A stretch of DNA of 64,000 nt, from the NCBI GenBank assembly GCA_951813515.1, contig OX638346.1, forward strand, positions 1,667,617-1,731,616, in the 5' to 3' direction. A program made the translations under genes and the position numbers. The notes below the pieces were generated by a model. That model was not told where the DNA came from, did not search any database, and saw only the letters and a program-made list of their open reading frames with translations. Numbering within the stretch: position 1 is the first letter of the stretch; each line of letters begins with the position of its first letter. The stretch is from an uncultured Pseudomonadales bacterium. GTDB lineage: Bacteria; Pseudomonadota; Gammaproteobacteria; Pseudomonadales; Azotimanducaceae. Positions 9,294 through 18,495 of this stretch are shown one piece after another.

Positions 9294-10568
9294 ATGAAAT
9301 TCGGGATCTTCTACGAACATCAGTTGCCGCGACCCTGGAGCGACGGGGCCGAACAGCAGCTTTTCGACGAAGCGCTGGATCAGGTCGAACTCGCGGATCG
9401 GCTCGGCATCGATTTCGCCTGGGAGGTGGAACATCACTTCCTGGAGGAATACTCCCACTCGTCGGCACCCGAGGTATTTCTCGCCGCCTGTTCGCAGCGC
9501 ACCAGGAACATCAGGCTGGGTCAGGGAATCCGCCAGGTCATCCCGCAGTACAACCATCCGGCCCGCACCGCGGAAGTGATCGCGACGCTCGACCTGGTGT
9601 CAAAAGGTCGCGTGGAGTTCGGCACCGGTGAATCTTCGGCGGAACTCGAACTCGGCGGCTTTCGCATCCCTGTGGAGAAAAAACGGGACATCTATCTCGA
9701 GGCGGTGGAACAGATCTGCAACATGCTTGCCATGGATCCCTACCCCGGCTACGAGGGCAGGTACTTCGAGATGCCGTGCCGCAATGTCGTGCCGAAACCG
9801 GTGCAACGGCCGCACCCGCCATTGTGGGTGGCGTGTTCGCAGCGGGACACCATTCGCATGGCGGCCCGTCTCGGCATGGGCGCCCTGACCTTCGCGTTCG
9901 TGGATCCGGCGGAGGCGACGGAATGGGTGGAGGAGTATTACAGGATCATCAAGAGCGAGGAGTGCGTGCCGATCGGCCATGCGGTGAACGCCAACATCTG
10001 CATGGTGTCGAGCTTTTCGTGCCACCAAGACCGTGAAACCGCCATCAACCGCGGCCTCGACGGGTTCAAGTTCTTCGGCTTCGCGCTGGGCAGCCTCTAC
10101 GCTTTCGGCGAGCATCAGCCCGGCCGCACCAACCTGTGGGAGCAGTTCGAGGCGCTGCAGGACACCGACCCCCAGCAGATCGACATCACGAGGGCCCTTT
10201 CGGGCAGCCAGGGCGGAATCGGGACGCCTGACGACCTGCGCGCGCACCTGCGCAAGTTCGAGGCTTGCGGCGTGGACCAGGTCACCTTCATCCAGCAGGC
10301 AGGAAGGAACCGGCATGACCATATCTGCGAGGCGCTCGAGCTGTTCTCGACGGAAGTCATGCCGGAGTTCAAGCAGCGCGAGGCGGAACGGGAGCGCCGG
10401 AAGGCGGAGGAACTCGCTCCCTACGTCGAAGCGGCGATGGCGCGAAAGCAGGTGATGGCGGACCTGGCGGACGAGGACATCCCGGTCTATCAGTCGCTCG
10501 GACGCAAGATAAGCGAAGCGTCGAAGTCCGAGGCGTCCATCTACGAGGACCCTGCTACTAGCAGCTAA
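9294..10568 (+). CDS. LLM-class flavin-dependent oxidoreductase (bacterial luciferase-like monooxygenase)
   Basis: This 424-residue protein begins with the luciferase-like TIM-barrel start (MKFGIFYEHQLPRPW). It contains HHFLEEYSHSSAPEVFLAA, the flavin-binding RVEFGTGES region, and a C-terminal GTPDDLRAHLRKFEACGVD motif. Family members use reduced FMN or F420 and oxygen on small organic substrates. The C-terminal 60 residues are charged and helical (MPEFKQREAERERRKAEE), longer than in many relatives. The gene starts 4 bp after the disulfide oxidoreductase gene, which could supply reducing equivalents. The substrate cannot be told from sequence. Confidence 0.88.
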   Translation: MKFGIFYEHQLPRPWSDGAEQQLFDEALDQVELADRLGIDFAWEVEHHFLEEYSHSSAPEVFLAACSQRTRNIRLGQGIRQVIPQYNHPARTAEVIATLDLVSKGRVEFGTGESSAELELGGFRIPVEKKRDIYLEAVEQICNMLAMDPYPGYEGRYFEMPCRNVVPKPVQRPHPPLWVACSQRDTIRMAARLGMGALTFAFVDPAEATEWVEEYYRIIKSEECVPIGHAVNANICMVSSFSCHQDRETAINRGLDGFKFFGFALGSLYAFGEHQPGRTNLWEQFEALQDTDPQQIDITRALSGSQGGIGTPDDLRAHLRKFEACGVDQVTFIQQAGRNRHDHICEALELFSTEVMPEFKQREAERERRKAEELAPYVEAAMARKQVMADLADEDIPVYQSLGRKISEASKSEASIYEDPATSS

Positions 10569-10615
10569 CGGTCGCCTGCGACCTTTTCCCGAGCCCGCGC
10601 ATCTAAAGGTGTGTA

Positions 10616-11188
10616 ATGCATCGATTCCCGCAACACGCCAACGGCGGCGACTCCGTCGATATCGTCGGGCGCCTGAAACGCGGCGACCGCGATGCCCAGG
10701 AGTGGGTCTACCGGTCGTACGCACGGATGGTCTATACGATCGCGCGTCGGATGCTGGGCGACTCGGGGCTGGCGGAGGATGCGACGCAGGACACTTTCGT
10801 TGACGTGTTGTGCAAGGTGGACAGGCTCGATCACGAAGCGGCGCTTGGCGCATGGGTGCGCAGGATTGCCGTCAATCACTGCCTGATGCGGCTGCGGTCC
10901 CCCTGGTTCAAGCGGCGGGAAACGGCGCGCACCAATCTCGAGGCGGCGCGGGCGGACGAAGCACGGCTTGAAGTCGCCACAGATATCGAGCGCGCCCTCG
11001 ACAGTTTGCCAGCGAAGGCCCGCGCAGTGATCTGGCTGCACGATGTCGAAGGCTATACACACAAGGAAATCGGTCGTCTTTTCGGACGTACGGCGAGTTA
11101 TTCCAAATCCCAACTCGCGCGCGGCTATCGGCGGCTGAGGGAATTGCGGACTGATGAACGAACAGGAAAACCAGGCACTCAAGGCTGA
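10616..11188 (+). CDS. ECF-type RNA polymerase sigma factor
   Basis: This 190-residue protein has region 2 (YRSYARMVYTIARRMLGD, LAEDATQDTFVDVL) and region 4 with a helix-turn-helix (LPAKARAVIWLHDVEGYTHK, EIGRLFGRTASYSKSQLARG). The layout is that of an extracytoplasmic-function sigma factor. Its reading frame overlaps the next gene by 35 bp, the usual coupling between such a factor and its regulator. The downstream PDZ gene may be a target or part of the same envelope response, but no promoter match was established. Confidence 0.93.
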   Translation: MHRFPQHANGGDSVDIVGRLKRGDRDAQEWVYRSYARMVYTIARRMLGDSGLAEDATQDTFVDVLCKVDRLDHEAALGAWVRRIAVNHCLMRLRSPWFKRRETARTNLEAARADEARLEVATDIERALDSLPAKARAVIWLHDVEGYTHKEIGRLFGRTASYSKSQLARGYRRLRELRTDERTGKPGTQG

Positions 11189-11660
11189 AATCCGGGCACT
11201 GCCGGAACTCGACCCGCCGCCTGGCTTGTGGGATCGAGTCCTGGCGACGTCAACGGCGCGCCAGCGGTGGATGTCGAGGCGTCCGTTCGCGCTGGCGGCG
11301 TGTTTGATCGCCGCGGTAGCGCTTTCGCTGCTCGTTGTCGAGCAGTCGGAGCGCGATGCGGGAACCAGTGACGATGCGCTCGTGATGCAAGCATCCGTGG
11401 CGGATCTGATCGAGGAGTCGCAGAGACTGGAGGAACACCTGCGATCGTTGCCGTTCCAGGGAGCGTACGGCGATACGGGGCGCGTCCTCGCCTACCGTAT
11501 TGCCGACGTGGATAGCACGCTCAATGAACTGTACTTGCAGGACATGGGTGACAGTGCGGAACGGGCTCGGCTGCTGCGACAGCGGGCGGTACTCCTGCAG
11601 AGCCTGGTGGAAGTCGAGGCGCAGGACCGAGCCGCCGTATTCCGCAAGGTGGCGTTCTAG
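11154..11660 (+). CDS. Putative membrane-anchored anti-sigma factor
   Basis: This 168-residue protein has a cytoplasmic N-terminal segment (about 1-43), one TM span near 44-62 (PFALAACLIAAVALSLLVV), and a periplasmic helical C-terminus. Position and overlap with the ECF sigma gene argue that it restrains that factor. It lacks the HxxxCxxC zinc-binding motif of ZAS-type anti-sigma factors, and I do not recognise the family. The conserved-looking ELDPPPGLWDRVLA near the N-terminus resembles short sigma-binding segments. The function is inferred from context. Confidence 0.65.
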   Translation: MNEQENQALKAEIRALPELDPPPGLWDRVLATSTARQRWMSRRPFALAACLIAAVALSLLVVEQSERDAGTSDDALVMQASVADLIEESQRLEEHLRSLPFQGAYGDTGRVLAYRIADVDSTLNELYLQDMGDSAERARLLRQRAVLLQSLVEVEAQDRAAVFRKVAF

Positions 11661-11680
11661 TTGAGTTCGAGAGGAACATC

Positions 11681-12568
11681 ATGAAAAGGAGAAACAGGAT
11701 GAAAGGAAGTTTGATATCGGCGATTTGCGTGGTTGGCGTGATGACAGCGTCGGCTGCGGCGGTGGATGGCGATGAGTCGTCCGGACAACCGGAATCGGTC
11801 GAGTTGGAGGTCGCGGGGCTGGAAGCCGCCCGGGCGAAGCTCGATGAGGCGGCGGGGACGTTCGCCGACCACGTTGCCGAGTACGTCGGCAAGTTCGATT
11901 GGCAACAGTCAGAAGACCGACCGTTCCTCGGCGTCATAATCGCGCACCAGGATGCCGATGGCATTCGGGTGGCCAGCGTCACGCCGGGAGGCGGCGCTGC
12001 GGCCGCCGGGATACGCGCCGAGGATGTGATTGTGCGCGTCAACGACTCGGACCTCACCGGGTCTGAGGCCCCCGTCGTGGTGTTGCACGATGCGCTCGAG
12101 GATGTGAATCCAGGCGACAAGATGAAGGTCGAAGTGTTGCGAGCAGGCAAGCCCCTCACCGTCGATGTCGTACCGCAACATCGCACGATGCGCCGCATGT
12201 TCAGTTTCGACCCTGTTACGGAATACGCGCACTCGTTGGACGTCTGGCGAGGGCATGGCGACCGTCGCCGCGAGCATGCCTTCGGGTTCAAGCTGGTCGA
12301 CATAGGCGAAACGATGGGCGCGTATTTCGGCGTCGATGGCGGAGTCCTCGTGCTGACGGCGCAGGACGACAGCAAGTTGCTGCCGGGCGACATCGTGCGC
12401 CGCGTGGGCGGCGATGACGTGGCGGATGCGGACGCCGCCTACCTCGCGCTCGCTGAAGCCGATGCGTCGACACAGGTCGTCGTCAGGAGAAACGGCAAGC
12501 GCAAGTCGCTGACCATCGAGCCGATCCAGGGCGTGACGGTCCGCAAGTCGTTGGAGTTCACGAACTAG
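11681..12568 (+). CDS. Secreted protein with two PDZ domains
   Basis: This 295-residue protein starts with a signal peptide (MKRRNRMKGSLISAICVVGV, cleavage near ASAAA) and a GAGAGGAA ribosome site. Two PDZ domains follow: the first near residues 85-165 (DRPFLGVIIAHQ, AAAAGIRAEDVIVRVN) and the second near 205-290 (SKLLPGDIVRRVGGDDV). No protease domain is present, so this is not a DegP/DegS enzyme. It could present or sense misfolded envelope proteins. It lies 20 bp after the putative anti-sigma gene and is likely co-transcribed. Its stop codon lies inside a 25-bp palindrome. Confidence 0.85.
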   Translation: MKRRNRMKGSLISAICVVGVMTASAAAVDGDESSGQPESVELEVAGLEAARAKLDEAAGTFADHVAEYVGKFDWQQSEDRPFLGVIIAHQDADGIRVASVTPGGGAAAAGIRAEDVIVRVNDSDLTGSEAPVVVLHDALEDVNPGDKMKVEVLRAGKPLTVDVVPQHRTMRRMFSFDPVTEYAHSLDVWRGHGDRRREHAFGFKLVDIGETMGAYFGVDGGVLVLTAQDDSKLLPGDIVRRVGGDDVADADAAYLALAEADASTQVVVRRNGKRKSLTIEPIQGVTVRKSLEFTN

Positions 12569-12589
12569 TGTCGTGTCACACGACACTAG
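12565..12589. repeat. 25-bp perfect palindrome overlapping a stop codon (copy 1)
   Basis: Two 12-base arms (CTAGTGTCGTGT and its reverse complement) flank a single central C. The TAG in the first arm is the stop codon of the PDZ gene. The element sits between convergent genes (PDZ and ABC-F). An identical element in the opposite orientation is at 37212-37236, and a degenerate one is at 58532-58555. It could fold as a transcript hairpin but has no T-tract. Confidence 0.9.
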
Positions 12590-12602
12590 GCAGGGCGCAG
12601 GG

Positions 12603-14465
12603 CTACTCGGTTTCCGCCTCCTCGATGCGTTCCTGGACGTCCAGCCAGGCGGTCTCGGCCTTGGCCAGTTCCTTCCTCAGCCGGCCGCGCCGGGCAAGCA
12701 TTTCGTTGATGCGCTCGGGTGTCGCGAGTTCGTAGGTGGCGCCATTTCCCAGCACCGTGGTCAGTTCGTCGAGTTCCTCGCCGCACCGCTCCATGTCGCG
12801 CTCCAGTGCGGCCCGCCGCTCGCGCAGAGGTCTGAGTGCATCGCGTCTTTCGGCTCTCTTGCGTCGAAGCACCCTTCTCTGCCCTTGTTGCCGTTTGATT
12901 TCGGGGCGCTTGCGCATCTCGGCGTAGGCGTCGATATCGTCCTCGAATCGCGTCACCGTACCGTTACCCACGAGCCACAGGTCGTCCACGCACTCGCGCA
13001 GCAGGTGGCGGTCATGGGACACCAATAGAAGCGCGCCGTCGTACTCCTGCAGGGCGACGGCGAGGGCTTCTCGCATGTCGAGATCGAGGTGGTTGGTCGG
13101 TTCGTCCAGCAGCAGCAGCGAAGGTCGCGAACGCGCTATCAGCGCAAGCACGAGGCGTGCCCTCTCGCCGCCCGAAAGCGTCGCCGCCGCGCGCGTAGCC
13201 ATGTCTCCGGAGAAGCCCCAGCCGCCGAGGTAGTCACGGGCTGCCTGTTCGCTGACCGCGCCGCCGGGGGAGTCCAACAGGTTGGCCAGGGCGGACTTCC
13301 GCGCGTCGAGCGTCTCCATCTGGTGTTGCGCGAAATAGCCGACGCTTCCGGCGCGCTCCAACTCTCCGTCAAGCAAGCCCATTTGGCCGGCGAGCACCTT
13401 GAGCAGCGTCGTCTTGCCGGCGCCGTTTACGCCGAGGATTCCGATTCGGTCGCGGGAATAGACCCGCAGGGTCATGTCTTCGAGGATCGGCGCGTCGTCG
13501 TAGCCGATCGAGGCGTCATCGACGGAGATGATCGGGTTGGGCACCTTGTCCGGATTCGCGAAATCGAACCGATACGGTGACTCGGCGAGCACCGGCGCGA
13601 CCAGCGCCATGCGGTCGAGGGCTTTCAGTCGACTCTGTACCTGTCTCGCCTTGGTCGCCTTGGCGCGAAACCGGTTCGCGAACTGGTGGATGCGCGAGAT
13701 CTCTCGCTGCTGCCTTTCGTATAGCGCCGCCTGGCGGGTCAGGTCTTCCGCCCGCCGACGCTCATAGGTGGAGTAGTTGCCCGAGTAGAGCATGGTCTGG
13801 CCGTCCGCCACGTGCACGATCTCGTCGCAGATCGCGTCGAGGAAGTCCCGGTCGTGGGAGATCGTGAGCGAAGTGCCGGGATATCGACCAAGCCACGTCT
13901 CCAGCCAAAGCGATGCATCGAGGTCGAGGTGGTTCGTCGGCTCATCCAGAAGCAACAGGTCGGAAGGCGCCATCAACGTGCGCGCAAGGTTCAGCCGAAT
14001 GCGCCATCCGCCGGAGAATTCGCGGTGGGTCTTGTGCACGTCGTCGCCGCGAAAGCCGAGTCCGTGGAGAATCGCGCCGGCACGGGAGGGAGCTTCATAC
14101 CCCCCGAGATCTTCGAAACTGGCGTGGAGATTCGCCAGCGCCTCGTGATCGCGTTCGTGCTCCGCCCTCTCGATCCTGGCCTCGACCCGGCGCAGAGCGC
14201 GGTCCCCGTCGATGACGAAATCCATCGCGCTTCGGGAACTCGGCGCGATCTGCTGGTCGAGCGTCGCCACGCGCCAGCTTCGGGGATAGGTGATGTCACC
14301 TTCCTCCGGCGTCAGGCGCCGCAGAATGAGATCGAAGAGGGTGGTTTTTCCCGCGCCGTTGCGTCCGACGACGCCCACCGAATGCCCCGCGTGCACGGTC
14401 ATGCTCGCGTCGTCGAAGACGTGATTCTCTCCCCGCTTGAGGACAATATTCAGAACTTGCAGCAT
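12603..14465 (-). CDS. ABC-F family ATPase, YheS-like
   Basis: This 620-residue protein has two ABC ATPase domains and no membrane segment. Walker A motifs are GRNGAGKTTL (about 35) and GVNGAGKTTLL (about 340). Signature motifs are REFSGGWRIRLNLA and LSGGERARLVLA, each followed by LLLLDEPTNHLDLD. The inter-domain linker is basic and helical, and a charged coiled-coil tail (about 520-620) matches E. coli YheS in size and layout. ABC-F proteins act on ribosomes, often easing stalled translation. The long upstream extension is noncoding: ATG 14465 begins the MLQVLNIVLKRGENHVFDDA start typical of YheS. It is divergent from the glutaredoxin gene with only 39 bp between them. Confidence 0.92.
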   Translation of the reverse strand: MLQVLNIVLKRGENHVFDDASMTVHAGHSVGVVGRNGAGKTTLFDLILRRLTPEEGDITYPRSWRVATLDQQIAPSSRSAMDFVIDGDRALRRVEARIERAEHERDHEALANLHASFEDLGGYEAPSRAGAILHGLGFRGDDVHKTHREFSGGWRIRLNLARTLMAPSDLLLLDEPTNHLDLDASLWLETWLGRYPGTSLTISHDRDFLDAICDEIVHVADGQTMLYSGNYSTYERRRAEDLTRQAALYERQQREISRIHQFANRFRAKATKARQVQSRLKALDRMALVAPVLAESPYRFDFANPDKVPNPIISVDDASIGYDDAPILEDMTLRVYSRDRIGILGVNGAGKTTLLKVLAGQMGLLDGELERAGSVGYFAQHQMETLDARKSALANLLDSPGGAVSEQAARDYLGGWGFSGDMATRAAATLSGGERARLVLALIARSRPSLLLLDEPTNHLDLDMREALAVALQEYDGALLLVSHDRHLLRECVDDLWLVGNGTVTRFEDDIDAYAEMRKRPEIKRQQGQRRVLRRKRAERRDALRPLRERRAALERDMERCGEELDELTTVLGNGATYELATPERINEMLARRGRLRKELAKAETAWLDVQERIEEAETE

Positions 14466-14504
14466 GTACAATGCGCGAACGCAATCAACGTATTCGAGGC
14501 AAGG

Positions 14505-14849
14505 ATGCGCCAGGAAACCGTCGACACGATCAAGTCGCAGATCGAGGGGAACCCGATCTTGCTCTATATGAAAGGCTCGCCGCAAGCGCCGCAGTGTGGG
14601 TTCTCGGCGCAGACCGTCCAGTGTCTCATCGCCTGCGGTGAACGTTTCGCCTATGTCGACGTCCTGGGCAATCCCGATATCCGCGCCACCCTCCCGGAAT
14701 ACGCGAACTGGCCGACTTTCCCGCAACTCTATGTCGGCGGCGAACTGGTGGGCGGTTGTGACATCGTGACCGAGATGTTCCAGTCCGGCGAACTGCAGCC
14801 CTTGATCCAGGAAGCTGCGGAGCGGGAGGATGCGGAGGACACGGCGTAG
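14505..14849 (+). CDS. grxD: Monothiol glutaredoxin (Grx4/GrxD type)
   Basis: This 114-residue protein carries the monothiol active site CGFS in MKGSPQAPQCGFSAQTVQCL and the glutathione-binding NWPTFPQLYVGGELVGGCD. GrxD-type proteins bind a [2Fe-2S] cluster as a glutathione-ligated dimer and take part in iron-sulfur delivery and iron sensing. A long upstream open frame is antisense to the ABC-F gene. ATG 14505 is chosen because it gives the family N-terminus and follows an AGGCAAGG ribosome site. Confidence 0.95.
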   Translation: MRQETVDTIKSQIEGNPILLYMKGSPQAPQCGFSAQTVQCLIACGERFAYVDVLGNPDIRATLPEYANWPTFPQLYVGGELVGGCDIVTEMFQSGELQPLIQEAAEREDAEDTA

Positions 14850-14922
14850 GGGCCTATCCCGAACGCGACACCTGGAAGCGAACCAGAGGCGGGTTCGCGA
14901 GGCGGGCCCGGAGGCCCCTGGG

Positions 14923-15483
14923 TTGAAACGCGGGTTCTTCTGTCGGGACCCAAGAGACGTGGCCCGAGATCTGCTTGGGACAATCCTGGTCAATGGACCC
15001 GTTGCAGGACGTATCGTCGAGACTGAAGCCTATCTCGCGGAAGGCGACCCCGCCGCTCATGCCTATCGGGGCCGGACGAAACGCACCGAGGTGCTGTTTG
15101 GGCCTCCCGGATACGCATACGTTTTTCGAACCCGCCAGCATGCCTGTCTGAACGTCGTGGCACAGCCGGCCGGCGTGCCGGGATGCGTACTCATCCGGGC
15201 CCTCGCTCCCGTCGCCGGTGTTGACATCATGCGAGAACGCAGGGGAGACGTGGCCGATTCGCGATTGACCGACGGGCCGGCCAAACTCTGCCAGGCGTTC
15301 GACATCGATATCAGGCACTACGGTGTGGATCTCTGCGATGGCGTTGATCCACATCTGGAAGAGGGTCCGGCATGCGATGCGCGAGATGTGGTCGCGGGTC
15401 CCCGTGTCGGCGTGGGAGCCGCAATGACACTGCCACTGCGCTACTACGTCGCCGATGATTCTTTCGTATCGCGGCGCACGTGA
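14923..15483 (+). CDS. mpg: DNA-3-methyladenine glycosylase (AAG/Mpg family)
   Basis: The protein removes alkylated purines from DNA to start base-excision repair. Family features are FFCRDPRDVARDLLGTILV, the catalytic-site IVETEAYLAEGDPAAHAYRG, the hydrophobic YAYVFRTRQHACLNVV and the C-terminal RVGVG. TTG 14923 is chosen: GGAGG lies eight bases upstream and the conserved domain starts at once, giving 186 residues. An ATG at 14830 would add 31 Arg-rich residues with rare codons, overlap the glutaredoxin gene by 20 bp, and has its purine-rich site immediately against the start, so it is less likely. Confidence 0.9.
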   Translation: MKRGFFCRDPRDVARDLLGTILVNGPVAGRIVETEAYLAEGDPAAHAYRGRTKRTEVLFGPPGYAYVFRTRQHACLNVVAQPAGVPGCVLIRALAPVAGVDIMRERRGDVADSRLTDGPAKLCQAFDIDIRHYGVDLCDGVDPHLEEGPACDARDVVAGPRVGVGAAMTLPLRYYVADDSFVSRRT

Positions 15484-15636
15484 GCGCGGACTCGGCTCGG
15501 TCCGGCTTGGCGGTCAAACCGTCGATCACCTAACATTCCAACCGGACCAGTCGCCGGAGCCGGTCGGTTGAGCGGGTTCAAGCTCGAATCTCAAACGGCT
15601 AGGCTTTGCAGCGGCCGATTGGAGGAAGAACGTGAG

Positions 15637-16536
15637 ATGACGCTGAGCCACCTGGACCGGCTGGAGTCCGAAAGCATCCACATCATTCGGGAAGTGGCGG
15701 CGGAGTTCCGCAACCCGGTGATGCTCTACTCCATCGGCAAGGATTCGACGGCGATGCTTCACTTGGCGTGCAAGGCCTTTGCGCCGGGCAAGCCGCCGTT
15801 CCCGCTGTTGCATGTCGATACGACGTGGAAGTTCAAGGACATGATTCGGTTTCGCGACGAAACCGCGGCGCGGCTGGGCCTTGACCTCATCGTTCACGTC
15901 AACGAGGAGGGGGTGGCGCGCGGCATAGGTCCGTTCAGCCACGGCTCCCGGATGCACACGGACATAATGAAGACACAGGCGCTGAAACAGGCGCTGGACA
16001 GGCACGGGTTCGATGCGGCCTTCGGCGGCGCCCGACGCGACGAGGAGAAATCGCGTGCCAAGGAGCGGGTCTTTTCGTTGCGCAGCGCAGCGCACCGTTG
16101 GGACCCCAAGAATCAGCGCCCGGAGCCGTGGGGGCTCTACAACACGCAGCTCGTTCCCGGGGAGAGCGTCCGCGTGTTCCCGCTGTCCAACTGGACGGAA
16201 CTTGACGTATGGCACTACATCTATCGGGAGAACATTCCGGTAGTTCCGCTCTACTTCTCGGCGACGCGTCCCGTGGTGAAACGCGATGGACTGCTGATCG
16301 TGGTCGACGACGACCGGCTGCCACTCGAACCCGGCGAGACGCCTGTCGGGATGCCGGTTCGTTTCCGCACCCTGGGCTGCTATCCGCTGACCGGCGCGAT
16401 CGAATCCGATGCGGCCAGCGTCCCGGATATCATCTTGGAGTTGATGCAAACCCGCGGGTCGGAGCGGCAAGGCCGGGCCATCGACAACGACCAGGTCGGG
16501 TCCATGGAGCAGAAAAAGCAGGAGGGGTACTTCTGA
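15637..16536 (+). CDS. cysD: Sulfate adenylyltransferase subunit 2
   Basis: This 299-residue ATP-sulfurylase catalytic subunit forms adenosine 5'-phosphosulfate from ATP and sulfate. Visible are the PP-loop ([15 protein letters not shown]), [12 protein letters not shown], the [18 protein letters not shown] segment, and the [15 protein letters not shown]-terminal region. ATG 15637 is preferred over an upstream in-frame ATG at 15568 because it follows GGAGGAAG and starts the family N-terminus ([14 protein letters not shown]). The stop overlaps the start of cysNC (TGATG), so the two subunits are coupled. Confidence 0.97.
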   Translation: MTLSHLDRLESESIHIIREVAAEFRNPVMLYSIGKDSTAMLHLACKAFAPGKPPFPLLHVDTTWKFKDMIRFRDETAARLGLDLIVHVNEEGVARGIGPFSHGSRMHTDIMKTQALKQALDRHGFDAAFGGARRDEEKSRAKERVFSLRSAAHRWDPKNQRPEPWGLYNTQLVPGESVRVFPLSNWTELDVWHYIYRENIPVVPLYFSATRPVVKRDGLLIVVDDDRLPLEPGETPVGMPVRFRTLGCYPLTGAIESDAASVPDIILELMQTRGSERQGRAIDNDQVGSMEQKKQEGYF

Positions 16537-18446
16537 TGCCGGCAGGCGCGGAATCCGCGGGCCCGCCGACCGATGTCGACGCCGTTCTCGAGGCGCGCGA
16601 CGGGAAGGATCAACTTCGGTTCATCATTTGCGGTTCGGTGGATGATGGCAAATCGACCCTCCTCGGCCGGTTGCTCCACGAGTCGAAGAACGTTTTCGAG
16701 GACCAGTTTGCGGCCGCGGAGGTGGAGAGCCGCACCTACGGCACCCAGGGCAGTGCGGTCGATCTCGCGCTGCTGATCGATGGACTGCAGGCGGAGCGCG
16801 AACAGGGGATCACCATCGATATCGCCCATCGCTACTTCGAAACGGACAGGCGAAGGTTCATCGCGGTCGATGCGCCGGGCCATGAGCAATACACGCGAAA
16901 CATGGCAACGGGTGCCTCGAACGCCGATGTGGCCCTGATTCTCGTCGACGCGCGAAAAGGCTTGTTGACCCAGACCCGCCGCCACAGCCATGTGATTGCG
17001 CTGATTGGTATCCGGCGGGTGATCCTCGCAGTCAACAAGATGGACCTGGTCAACTACGACGAGGGAAAGTTCTCATCCATTGTCGAAGAATATCGGGTCA
17101 CAGCCGGCGAGATGGGAATCGAAGAGGTCACCCCGGTGCCTGTTTCGGCGCTTACGGGCGAGAACGTTCTCGCGGCGCGCGGCGGCACACCGTGGTACGA
17201 CGGCCCGACGCTGCTGGAGTTGCTGGAATCAGTGGAGGTCCGGCGCGACGGTATGGACGGAAAATTTCGCCTGCCGGTACAGTGGGTCAATCGACCGCAT
17301 CCGGATTTCCGGGGGTTTAGCGGCACGGTCGCATCCGGGTATGTCGAGCGCGGCATGGATGTCGTTGCCAGTCTGTCGGGCCGCCAGTCGACGGTCGAGC
17401 GCATTCTTGGGCCTTCCGGCGAACTCGAGAGGGCCGTACCCGGCCAGGCGGTGACCCTCGTGCTGGCTGACGAAATCGACGTCGGCCGCGGCGACATGAT
17501 TGGGGATGCGGAACACCCGCCCGAGATCGCCGATCATTTTGCGGTGCACCTGATCTGGATGGATACGCAGCCCATGCTGCCCGAAAGGCACTATTCGATC
17601 CGTCTTGCCAGCGCCGCCGGGATGGCCCAGATCACCGATCTGACTCATCGCGTCGACATCGACACGGGGGGTTACCTGGCCGCCAAGACGCTGGACCTGA
17701 ACGAAATCGGCTATTGCAAGATCTCGCTCGACCGCGCCGTACCGTTCGACCCCTATTCGGAGAGTCGCCAGACCGGCGGCTTCGTCCTGATCGACAGAGT
17801 CACCAATGCCACCGTCGGCGCGGGCGTGATCGATTTCGCGCTCCGTCGCGCCAGCAATATCTCGTGGCGGCAAATGAACGTCGACAAGGCGGCGCGGTCC
17901 CGCGCCATCGGCCAGGAACCATGCGTCCTGTGGCTGACCGGACTGTCCGGTGCCGGCAAGTCGACGATCGCCGACCGCCTGGAGCAGAAGCTCCAGGCGC
18001 TGGACCGGTACACCTACCTTCTGGACGGCGACAATGTCCGGCACGGCCTGAACAAGGACCTCGGCTTTACCGATCAGGACCGGGTGGAGAACATCCGCCG
18101 GATCGCCGAAGTTGCCAGGTTGATGGTCGATGCCGGACTGATCGTGATCGTTTCCTTCATCTCGCCGTTCCGGTCGGAGCGCGAGATGGCCCGCGCCCTG
18201 GTTGAAGAGGGCGAGTTCGTCGAAATCCACGTGGACACGCCCCTTGAAGTTTGCGAAGCGCGCGACCCGAAGGGGCTCTATGCCAAGGCCCGGAAAGGCG
18301 ATCTCGCCAATTTCACTGGAGTCGATTCGCCCTACGAGACGCCGCAGGACCCGGAGTTGCGTATCGATACGACGCAACTGTCCGTCGACGAAGCGGCGGA
18401 CATGGTGATCGCATATCTCGAAAGTACGCGGACCGGCGTCGAGTAG
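16536..18446 (+). CDS. cysNC: Bifunctional sulfate adenylyltransferase subunit 1 / adenylylsulfate kinase (CysNC)
   Basis: This 636-residue fusion has two parts. Residues 1 to about 440 are the CysN GTPase that drives APS formation (G1 [16 protein letters not shown]3 DAPGHEQY, G4 NKMD, then two beta-barrel domains). The last 190 residues are APS kinase (P-loop [32 protein letters not shown]), which phosphorylates APS to PAPS. PAPS feeds sulfate reduction or sulfotransfer. CysQ at 33886-34707, which removes the by-product PAP, is in the same window. No APS/PAPS reductase or sulfotransferase is visible here. Confidence 0.97.
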   Translation: MPAGAESAGPPTDVDAVLEARDGKDQLRFIICGSVDDGKSTLLGRLLHESKNVFEDQFAAAEVESRTYGTQGSAVDLALLIDGLQAEREQGITIDIAHRYFETDRRRFIAVDAPGHEQYTRNMATGASNADVALILVDARKGLLTQTRRHSHVIALIGIRRVILAVNKMDLVNYDEGKFSSIVEEYRVTAGEMGIEEVTPVPVSALTGENVLAARGGTPWYDGPTLLELLESVEVRRDGMDGKFRLPVQWVNRPHPDFRGFSGTVASGYVERGMDVVASLSGRQSTVERILGPSGELERAVPGQAVTLVLADEIDVGRGDMIGDAEHPPEIADHFAVHLIWMDTQPMLPERHYSIRLASAAGMAQITDLTHRVDIDTGGYLAAKTLDLNEIGYCKISLDRAVPFDPYSESRQTGGFVLIDRVTNATVGAGVIDFALRRASNISWRQMNVDKAARSRAIGQEPCVLWLTGLSGAGKSTIADRLEQKLQALDRYTYLLDGDNVRHGLNKDLGFTDQDRVENIRRIAEVARLMVDAGLIVIVSFISPFRSEREMARALVEEGEFVEIHVDTPLEVCEARDPKGLYAKARKGDLANFTGVDSPYETPQDPELRIDTTQLSVDEAADMVIAYLESTRTGVE

Positions 18447-18495
18447 GACTGTCGGCAGAGTGCCGCCGCCAGGTGTTGCGGGAACAGGGACTCGA

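Noticed and set aside
9600..10853. Long minus-strand frame opposite the LLM-class gene
   Set aside because: Composition is that of an antisense shadow; the plus-strand gene has full family motifs.
12565..12589. Rho-independent terminator
   Set aside because: The hairpin has no T-tract on either strand, and the same element recurs elsewhere in both orientations, so a repeat is a better description.
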